Under the pieces are notes generated by a model. It searched no databases, was not told the origin of the DNA, and saw only the letters and a program-made list of their open reading frames with translations. A stretch of 64,000 bases of DNA from Embiotoca jacksoni (taxonomy: Eukaryota; Chordata; Actinopteri; Embiotocidae): NCBI GenBank assembly GCA_022577435.1, contig JAKOON010000146.1, positions 1 through 64,000 on the forward strand, in the 5' to 3' direction. This document shows positions 55,113-64,000 of this stretch, in pieces (position 1 is the first letter of the stretch; every line of letters begins with the position of its first letter). The translations under genes and the position numbers were made by a program.

Positions 55113-58100
55113 CTTAAACTAAGTGTTTACAAACAAGTTTCATACTCAGAACTTTGGCAAATGGGATACACTACATGGGCAAAGTGGTTTCAAGTCACTT
55201 TGTGTGGACAATTTCACAGGAAACACAATGTTTCAAAAACAGCCTTATCTCAGCGAGAGAAGCTCAAAAACAGCATAAAACTGCTTTACGGCTTAAACTA
55301 AGTGTTTACGAACAAATTTCTTCATCACTACTATGGCAAATGGGATAAACAACATGGACAAAGTGGTTTCAAGTCACTTTGTGTGGACAATTTCACAGGA
55401 AACACAATGTTTCAAAAACAGCCTTATCTCAGCGAGAGAAGCTCAAAAACAGCATAAAACTGCTTTACAGTGCCACGGCTTAAACTAAGTGTTTACGAAC
55501 AAATTTCTTCATCAGCAAATGGGATACACTACATGGCCAATGTGGCTTCACATTGTGTCTGCAAAAAACAGCATTTCAAGACTCACTTTCTCATCCTAAT
55601 GCAAAACTGCATCACAGCGCCAAGGCTTAAACTAAGTGTTTACAAACAAGTTTCATACTCAGAACTTTGGCAAATGGGATACACTACATGGGCAAAGTGG
55701 TTTAAAGTCACTTTGTGTGGACAATTTCACAGGAAACACAATGTTTCAAAAACAGCCTTATCTCAGCGAGAGAAGCTGAAAAACAGCATAAAACTGCTTT
55801 ACAGTGCCACGGCTTAAACTAAGTGTTTACGAACAAATTTCTTCATCACTACTATGGCAAATGGGATAAACAACATGGACAAAGTGGTTTCAAGTCACTT
55901 TGTGTGGACAATTTCACAGGAAACACAATGTTTCAAAAACAGCCTTATCTCAGCGAGAGAAGCTGAAAAACAGCATAAAACTGCTTTACAGTGCCACAGC
56001 TTAAACAAAGTGTTTACGAACAAATTTCTTCATCAGCAACTGGGATACACTACATGGCCAATGTGGCTTCACTTTGTGTCTGCAATTACACAGAAAACAG
56101 CATTTCAAGACTCACTTTCTCATCCTAATGTAAAACTGCATCACAGCGCCACGGCTTAAACTAAGTGTTTACAAACAAGTTTCATACTCAGAACTTTGGC
56201 AAATGGGATACACTACATGGGCAAAGTGGTTTCAAGTCACTTTGTGTGGACAATTTCACAGGAAACACAATGTTTCAAAAACAGCCTTATCTCAGCGAGA
56301 GAAGCTCAAAAACAGCATAAAACTGCTTTACGGCTTAAACTAAGTGTTTACGAACAAATTTCTTCATCACTACTATGGCAAATGGGATAAACAACATGGA
56401 CAAAGTGGTTTCAAGTCATTTTGTGTGGGCAATTTCACAGGAAACACAATGTTTCAAAAACAGCCTTATCTCAGCGAGAGAAGCTCAAAAACAGCATAAA
56501 ACTGCTTTACAGTGCCAAGGCTTAAACTAAGTGTTTACGAACAAATTTCTTCATCACTACTATGGCAAATGGGATAAACAACATGGACAAAGTGGTTTCA
56601 AGTCACTTTGTGTGGACAATTTCACAGGAAACACAATGTTTCAAAAACAGCCTTATCTCAGCGAGAGAAGCTGAAAAACATCATAAAACTGCTTTACAGT
56701 GCCACAGCTTAAACTAAGTGTTTACGAACAAATTTCTTCATCAGCAAATGGGATACACTACATGGCCAATGTGGCTTCACTTTGTGTCTGCAATTACACA
56801 GAAAACAGCATTTCAAGACTCACTTTCTCATCCTAATGTAAAACTGCATCACAGAGCCACGGCTTAAACTAAGTGTTTACAAACAAGTTTCATACTCAGA
56901 ACTTTGGCAAATGGGATACACTACATGGGCAAAGTGGTTTCAAGTCACTTTGTGTGGACAATTTCACAGGAAACACAATGTTTCAAAAACAGCCTTATCT
57001 CAGCGAGAGAAGCTCAAAAACAGCATAAAACTGCTTTACGGCTTAAACTAAGTGTTTACAAACAAGTTTCATACTCAGAACTTTGGCAAATGGGATACAC
57101 TACATGGGCAAAGTGGTTTCAAGTCACTTTGTGTGGACAATTTCACAGGAAACACAATGTTTCAAAAACAGCCTTATCTCAGCGAGAGAAGCTGAAAAAC
57201 AGCATAAAACTGCTTTACAGTGCCACAGCTTAAACAAAGTGTTTACGAACAAATTTCTTCATCAGCAAATGGGATACACTACATGGCCAATGTGGCTTCA
57301 CTTTGTGTCTGCAAAAAACAGCATTTCAAGACTCACTTTCTCATCCTAATGTAAAACTGCATCACAGCGCCAAGGCTTAAACTAAGTGTTTACAAACAAG
57401 TTTCATACTCAGAACTTTGTCAAATGGGATAACTACATGGGCAAAGTGGTTTCAAGTCACTTTCTGTGGACAATTTCACAGGAAACACAATGTTTCAAAA
57501 ACAGCCTTATCTCAGCGAGAGAAGCTCAAAAACAGCATAAAACTGCTTTACAGTGCCAATGCTTAAACTAAGTGTTTACGAACAAATTTCTTCATCACTA
57601 CTATGGCAAATGGGATAAACAACATGGACAAAGTGGTTTCAAGTCACTTTGTGTGGACAATTTCACAGGAAACACAATGTTTCAAAAACAGCCTTATCTC
57701 AGCGAGAGAAGCTCAAAAACAGCATAAAACTGCTTTACGGCTTAAACTAAGTGTTTACGAACAAATTTCTTCATCACTACTATGGCAAATGGGATAAACA
57801 ACATGGACAAAGTGGTTTCAAGTCACTTTGTGTGGGCAATTTCACAGGAAACACAATGTTTCAAAAACAGCCTTATCTCAGCGAGAGAAGCTCAAAAACA
57901 GCATAAAACTGCTTTACAGTGCCAATGCTTAAACTAAGTGTTTACGAACAAATTTCTTCATCACTACTATGGCAAATGGGATAAACAACATGGACAAAGT
58001 GGTTTCAAGTCACTTTGTGTGGACAATTTCACAGGAAACACAATGTTTCAAAAACAGCCTTATCTCAGCGAGAGAAGCTGAAAAACATCATAAAACTGCT

Positions 58101-60539
58101 TTACAGTGCCACAGCTTAAACTAAGTGTTTACGAACAAATTTCTTCATCAGCAAATGGGATACACTACATGGCCAATGTGGCTTCACTTTGTGTCTGCAA
58201 TTACACAGAAAACAGCATTTCAAGACTCACTTTCTCATCCTAATGTAAAACTGCATCACAGCGCCACGGCTTAAACTAAGTGTTTACAAACAAGTTTCAT
58301 ACTCAGAACTTTGGCAAATGGGATACACTACATGGGCAAAGTGGTTTCAAGTCACTTTGTGTGGACAATTTCACAGGAAACACAATGTTTCAAAAACAGC
58401 CTTATCTCAGCGAGAGAAGCTCAAAAACAGCATAAAACTGCTTTACGGCTTAAACTAAGTGTTTACGAACAAATTTCTTCATCACTACTATGGCAAATGG
58501 GATAAACAACATGGACAAAGTGGTTTCAAGTCACTTTGTGTGGACAATTTCACAGGAAACACAATGTTTCAAAAACAGCCTTATCTCAGCGAGAGAAGCT
58601 GAAAAACAGCATAAAACTGCTTTACAGTGCCACAGCTTAAACAAAGTGTTTACGAACAAATTTCTTCATCAGCAAATGGGATACACTACATGGCCAATGT
58701 GGCTTCACTTTGTGTCTGCAAAAAACAGCATTTCAAGACTCACTTTCTCATCCTAATGTAAAACTGCATCACAGCGCCAAGGCTTAAACTAAGTGTTTAC
58801 AAACAAGTTTCATACTCAGAACTTTGTCAAATGGGATAACTACATGGGCAAAGTGGTTTCAAGTCACTTTGTGTGGACAATTTCACAGGAAACACAATGT
58901 TTCAAAAACAGCCTTATCTCAGCGAGAGAAGCTCAAAAACAGCATAAAACTGCTTTACAGTGCCAATGCTTAAACTAAGTGTTTACGAACAAATTTCTTC
59001 ATCACTACTATGGCAAATGGGATAAACAACATGGACAAAGTGGTTTCAAGTCACTTTGTGTGGACAATTTCACAGGAAACACAATGTTTCAAAAACAGCC
59101 TTATCTCAGCGAGAGAAGCTGAAAAACATCATAAAACTGCTTTACAGTGCCACAGCTTAAACTAAGTGTTTACGAACAAATTTCTTCATCAGCAAATGGG
59201 ATACACTACATGGCCAATGTGGCTTCACTTTGTGTCTGCAATTACACAGAAAACAGCATTTCAAGACTCACTTTCTCATCCTAATGTAAAACTGCATCAC
59301 AGAGCCACGGCTTAAACTAAGTGTTTACAAACAAGTTTCATACTCAGAACTTTGGCAAATGGGATACACTACATGGGCAAAGTGGTTTCAAGTCACTTTG
59401 TGTGGACAATTTCACAGGAAACACAATGTTTCAAAAACAGCCTTATCTCAGCGAGAGAAGCTCAAAAACAGCATAAAACTGCTTTACGGCTTAAACTAAG
59501 TGTTTACGAACAAATTTCTTCATCACTACTATGGCAAATGGGATAAACAACATGGACAAAGTGGTTTCAAGTCATTTTGTGTGGGCAATTTCACAGGAAA
59601 CACAATGTTTCAAAAACAGCCTTATCTCAGCGAGAGAAGCTCAAAAACAGCATAAAACTGCTTTACAGTGCCACGGCTTAAACTAAGTGTTTACGAACAA
59701 ATTTCTTCATCACTACTATGGCAAATGGGATAAACAACATGGACAAAGTGGTTTCAAGTCACTTTGTGTGGACAATTTCACAGGAAACACAATGTTTCAA
59801 AAACAGCCTTATCTCAGCGAGAGAAGCTCAAAAACAGCATAAAACTGCTTTACAGTGCCACGGCTTAAACTAAGTGTTTACGAACAAATTTCTTCATCAG
59901 CAAATGGGATACACTACATGGCCAATGTGGCTTCACTTTGTGTCTGCAAAAAACAGCATTTCAAGACTCACTTTCTCATCCTAATGTAAAACTGCATCAC
60001 AGCGCCACGGCTTAAACTAAGTGTTTACAAACAAGTTTCATACTCAGAACTTTGGCAAATGGGATACACTACATGGGCAAAGTGGTTTAAAGTCACTTTG
60101 TGTGGACAATTTCACAGGAAACACAATGTTTCAAAAACAGCCTTATCTCAGCGAGAGAAGCTCAAAAACAGCATAAAACTGCTTTACAGTGCCAAGGCTT
60201 AAACTAAGTGTTTACGAACAAATTTCTTCATCACTACTATGGCAAATGGGATAAACAACATGGACAAAGTGGTTTCAAGTCACTTTGTGTGGACAATTTC
60301 ACAGGAAACACAATGTTTCAAAAACAGCCTTATCTCAGCGAGAGAAGCTGAAAAACATCATAAAACTGCTTTACAGTGCCACAGCTTAAACTAAGTGTTT
60401 ACGAACAAATTTCTTCATCAGCAAATGGGATACACTACATGGCCAATGTGGCTTCACTTTGTGTCTGCAATAACACAGAAAACAGCATTTCAAGACTCAC
60501 TTTCTCATCCTAATGTAAAACTGCATCACAGCGCCACGG
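55113..60539 (+). repeat. 5,427-bp super-repeat, copy 1
   Basis: The units are 1042 (55113, C179-A-B147-C187-A-B155), 708 (56155), 1407 (56863), 1041 (58270) and 1229 (59311), together 5,427 bp. Markers repeated at 60540 onward are CACATTGTGTCTG (55550) and CTAATGCAAAACTG (55596) in the short B, and GTTTAAAGTCAC (55701) in the following C. The second monomer of the 1,407-bp unit is of type C instead of A. Confidence 0.92.
57042..57228 (+). repeat. C-type monomer in an A position (C-C tandem)
   Basis: After the C at 56863 the unit should continue with an A, as it does at 13606, 42956 and 62469. Here the 5' part is of type C (TTTACAAACAAG, CATACTCAG, GGGATACAC). The 3' part keeps the features of the expected A (CTGAAAAACAGC, then CACAG and a B that starts CTTAAACAAAG). 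Length is unchanged at 187 bp. It is the only C-C pair in the window. Confidence 0.9.
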
Positions 60540-63500
60540 CTTAAACTAAGTGTTTACAAACAAGTTTCATACTCAGAACTGTGGCAAATGGGATACACTA
60601 CATGGGCAAAGTGGTTTCAAGTCACTTTGTGTGGACAATTTCACAGGAAACACAATGTTTCAAAAACAGCCTTATCTCAGCGAGAGAAGCTCAAAAACAG
60701 CATAAAACTGCTTTACGGCTTAAACTAAGTGTTTACGAACAAATTTCTTCATCACTACTATGGCAAATGGGATAAACAACATGGACAAAGTGGTTTCAAG
60801 TCACTTTGTGTGGACAATTTCACAGGAAACACAATGTTTCAAAAACAGCCTTATCTCAGCGAGAGAAGCTCAAAAACAGCATAAAACTGCTTTACAGTGC
60901 CACGGCTTAACCTAAGTGTTTACGAACAAATTTCTTCATCAGCAAATGGGATACACTACATGGCCAATGTGGCTTCACATTGTGTCTGCAAAAAACAGCA
61001 TTTCAAGACTCACTTTCTCATCCTAATGCAAAACTGCATCACAGCGCCAAGGCTTAAACTAAGTGTTTACAAACAAGTTTCATACTCAGAACTTTGGCAA
61101 ATGGGATACACTACATGGGCAAAGTGGTTTAAAGTCACTTTGTGTGGACAATTTCACAGGAAACACAATGTTTCAAAAACAGCCTTATCTCAGCGAGAGA
61201 AGCTGAAAAACAGCATAAAACTGCTTTACAGTGCCACGGCTTAAACTAAGTGTTTACGAACAAATTTCTTCATCACTACTATGGCAAATGGGATAAACAA
61301 CATGGACAAAGTGGTTTCAAGTCACTTTGTGTGGACAATTTCACAGGAAACACAATGTTTCAAAAACAGCCTTATCTCAGCGAGAGAAGCTGAAAAACAG
61401 CATAAAACTGCTTTACAGTGCCACAGCTTAAACAAAGTGTTTACGAACAAATTTCTTCATCAGCAAATGGGATACACTACATGGCCAATGTGGCTTCACT
61501 TTGTGTCTGCAATTACACAGAAAACAGCATTTCAAGACTCACTTTCTCATCCTAATGTAAAACTGCATCACAGCGCCACGGCTTAAACTAAGTGTTTACA
61601 AACAAGTTTCATACTCAGAACTTTGGCAAATGGGATACACTACATGGGCAAAGTGGTTTCAAGTCACTTTGTGTGGACAATTTCACAGGAAACACAATGT
61701 TTCAAAAACAGCCTTATCTCAGCGAGAGAAGCTCAAAAACAGCATAAAACTGCTTTACGGCTTAAACTAAGTGTTTACGAACAAATTTCTTCATCACTAC
61801 TATGGCAAATGGGATAAACAACATGGACAAAGTGGTTTCAAGTCATTTTGTGTGGGCAATTTCACAGGAAACACAATGTTTCAAAAACAGCCTTATCTCA
61901 GCGAGAGAAGCTCAAAAACAGCATAAAACTGCTTTACAGTGCCAAGGCTTAAACTAAGTGTTTACGAACAAATTTCTTCATCACTACTATGGCAAATGGG
62001 ATAAACAACATGGACAAAGTGGTTTCAAGTCACTTTGTGTGGACAATTTCACAGGAAACACAATGTTTCAAAAACAGCCTTATCTCAGCGAGAGAAGCTG
62101 AAAAACATCATAAAACTGCTTTACAGTGCCACAGCTTAAACTAAGTGTTTACGAACAAATTTCTTCATCAGCAAATGGGATACACTACATGGCCAATGTG
62201 GCTTCACTTTGTGTCTGCAATTACACAGAAAACAACATTTCAAGACTCACTTTCTCATCCTAATGTAAAACTGCATCACAGAGCCACGGCTTAAACTAAG
62301 TGTTTACAAACAAGTTTCATACTCAGAACTTTGGCAAATGGGATACACTACATGGGCAAAGTGGTTTCAAGTCACTTTGTGTGGACAATTTCACAGGAAA
62401 CACAATGTTTCAAAAACAGCCTTATCTCAGCGAGAGAAGCTCAAAAACAGCATAAAACTGCTTTACGGCTTAAACTAAGTGTTTACGAACAAATTTCTTC
62501 ATCACTACTATGGCAAATGGGATAAACAACATGGACAAAGTGGTTTCAAGTCACTTTGTGTGGACAATTTCACAGGAAACACAATGTTTCAAAAACAGCC
62601 TTATCTCAGCGAGAGAAGCTGAAAAACAGCATAAAACTGCTTTACAGTGCCACAGCTTAAACAAAGTGTTTACGAACAAATTTCTTCATCAGCAAATGGG
62701 ATACACTACATGGCCAATGTGGCTTCACTTTGTGTCTGCAAAAAACAGCATTTCAAGACTCACTTTCTCATCCTAATGTAAAACTGCATCACAGCGCCAA
62801 GGCTTAAACTAAGTGTTTACAAACAAGTTTCATACTCAGAACTTTGTCAAATGGGATAACTACATGGGCAAAGTGGTTTCAAGTCACTTTCTGTGGACAA
62901 TTTCACAGGAAACACAATGTTTCAAAAACAGCCTTATCTCAGCGAGAGAAGCTCAAAAACAGCATAAAACTGCTTTACAGTGCCAATGCTTAAACTAAGT
63001 GTTTACGAACAAATTTCTTCATCACTACTATGGCAAATGGGATAAACAACATGGACAAAGTGGTTTCAAGTCACTTTGTGTGGACAATTTCACAGGAAAC
63101 ACAATGTTTCAAAAACAGCCTTATCTCAGCGAGAGAAGCTCAAAAACAGCATAAAACTGCTTTACGGCTTAAACTAAGTGTTTACGAACAAATTTCTTCA
63201 TCACTACTATGGCAAATGGGATAAACAACATGGACAAAGTGGTTTCAAGTCACTTTGTGTGGGCAATTTCACAGGAAACACAATGTTTCAAAAACAGCCT
63301 TATCTCAGCGAGAGAAGCTCAAAAACAGCATAAAACTGCTTTACAGTGCCAATGCTTAAACTAAGTGTTTACGAACAAATTTCTTCATCACTACTATGGC
63401 AAATGGGATAAACAACATGGACAAAGTGGTTTCAAGTCACTTTGTGTGGACAATTTCACAGGAAACACAATGTTTCAAAAACAGCCTTATCTCAGCGAGA

Positions 63501-64000
63501 GAAGCTGAAAAACATCATAAAACTGCTTTACAGTGCCACAGCTTAAACTAAGTGTTTACGAACAAATTTCTTCATCAGCAAATGGGATACACTACATGGC
63601 CAATGTGGCTTCACTTTGTGTCTGCAATTACACAGAAAACAGCATTTCAAGACTCACTTTCTCATCCTAATGTAAAACTGCATCACAGCGCCACGGCTTA
63701 AACTAAGTGTTTACAAACAAGTTTCATACTCAGAACTTTGGCAAATGGGATACACTACATGGGCAAAGTGGTTTCAAGTCACTTTGTGTGGACAATTTCA
63801 CAGGAAACACAATGTTTCAAAAACAGCCTTATCTCAGCGAGAGAAGCTGAAAAACATCATAAAACTGCTTTACAGTGCCACAGCTTAAACTAAGTGTTTA
63901 CGAACAAATTTCTTCATCAGCAAATGGGATACACTACATGGCCAATGTGGCTTCACTTTGTGTCTGCAATTACACAGAAAACAGCATTTCAAGACTCACT
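60540..64000 (+). repeat. 5,427-bp super-repeat, copy 2 (cut by window end)
   Basis: The units are 1042 (60540), 708 (61582) and 1407 (62290), followed by the start of the next unit at 63697. They match 55113 onward at a shift of 5,427 bp, with small differences such as AACTGTGGC (60580) and CTTAACCTAAG (60906). The match breaks at the unit starting at 63697, where the C is followed directly by a B. Confidence 0.9.
63697..63883 (+). repeat. C/A hybrid monomer joined directly to B
   Basis: The monomer starts as C but ends with CTGAAAAACATC and CACAG, the ending normal for the A just before a B, and the next monomer (63884-64000, incomplete) is B. The unit therefore lacks separate A monomers. 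Because C and A are the same beyond about position 75, an exchange in that shared part explains it. Confidence 0.88.

Larger units (their letters stand above)
1..64000 (+). repeat. Tandem satellite DNA array, whole window
   Basis: Every base belongs to a head-to-tail array of roughly 364 related monomers (about 176 bp on average). Each monomer begins with the box CTTAAACTAAGTGTTTAC, which recurs in one orientation from position 34 to 63884 with no inversion and no foreign insertion. Three families occur: A (187 bp), B (155 or 147 bp) and C (187, 179 or 186 bp). Composition is AT-rich: 71 G+C of 187 in the monomer counted. Arrays of this monomer size with higher-order structure are typical of eukaryotic centromeric or pericentromeric heterochromatin (known for the class; location here is inferred). 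Open frames of 60-125 codons arise by chance from the repeat and are not treated as genes. The family name and species are not recognised. Confidence 0.98.

Noticed and set aside
1834..63224. More than a hundred open frames of 60-125 codons, all on the + strand, with recurring peptides (starts such as MANGIHYMGK and MANGINNMDK).
   Set aside because: They are the repeat read through in whichever frame is open. Many start at TTG, they overlap in different frames, and they end at fixed places in the monomer because 187 is not a multiple of three. There is no codon-level constraint or domain, and one-base indels break them freely.
1..64000. CRISPR array.
   Set aside because: There are no unique spacers between short repeats; whole monomers of 147-189 bp are similar over their full length, and no cas gene is present.
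1..64000. Primate alpha satellite.
   Set aside because: Monomer lengths (187, 155, 147 bp) do not fit 171 bp, the sequence does not resemble the alphoid consensus as I know it, and no CENP-B box is visible.
1..64000. Assignment to a named fish satellite (for example a zebrafish type I-like repeat of similar length).
   Set aside because: Length and AT richness are compatible but I cannot confirm sequence identity without a Dfam or Repbase search. A high-scoring full-length hit would support it; no hit would refute it.
1..64000. Transposon or retroelement insertion.
   Set aside because: The monomer order can be followed across the window without a gap. No terminal repeats, target-site duplications or transposase-like frames were seen.
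1..64000. Promoter, polyadenylation or tRNA-like signals in the monomer.
   Set aside because: I saw no AATAAA and no convincing A and B boxes of a Pol III promoter; AT-rich words are expected by chance in this composition.

Overview
The whole 64,000-base window is one uninterrupted, head-to-tail satellite DNA array. I found no protein-coding gene, RNA gene, transposon, CRISPR array or unique sequence. About 364 monomers, all in the same orientation, can be followed from the partial copy at 1-33 to the cut copy at 63884-64000. The layout points to a eukaryotic centromeric or pericentromeric array (inference). I cannot name the species. A teleost is a loose guess that needs a repeat-library search. 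One A monomer counted by hand (12190-12376) is 38% G+C (71 of 187).

There are three related monomer families. A is usually 187 bp, B is 155 or 147 bp, and C is 187 or 179 bp; a C variant called D here is 186 bp. A and C share their 3' two thirds and differ mainly in roughly the first 75 bp. B is a shortened, diverged relative. Two different 8-bp deletions create the 179-bp and 147-bp forms. The families follow a grammar: units start at C and end with A-B. The basic higher-order unit is C179-A187-A187-B155 = 708 bp. Longer units (891/895, 1041, 1074, 1229, 1407 bp) and a shorter one (529 bp) are made of the same parts.

Layout: 1-12010 is the most heterogeneous part. It holds a 4,051-bp block present twice (34-4084 and 6015-10065) and a third partial copy of its end (10066-11855). 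It also has an odd cluster of single-base indels at about 4.18-9.13 kb that looks like uncorrected sequencing error. From 12011 to 24507 the array is a series of 708-, 891-, 1041- and 1407-bp units with clear unequal-exchange products. From 24508 to 42776 a multi-unit block occurs three times (starts 24508, 29975, 37165). From 42777 to 52296 a 4,760-bp block is repeated exactly twice in tandem. After a transitional stretch (52297-55112), a 5,427-bp block occupies 55113-60539 and begins again at 60540.

Nothing here acts as a gene set. The interest lies in the layered amplification (monomer, multimer, 4-5.6 kb super-repeat), in chimeric monomers that mark recombination breakpoints, and in hairpin and dyad elements carried by nearly every A and C monomer. 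I did not find a previously undescribed gene system; the candidate novelty is the satellite's hierarchical organisation.
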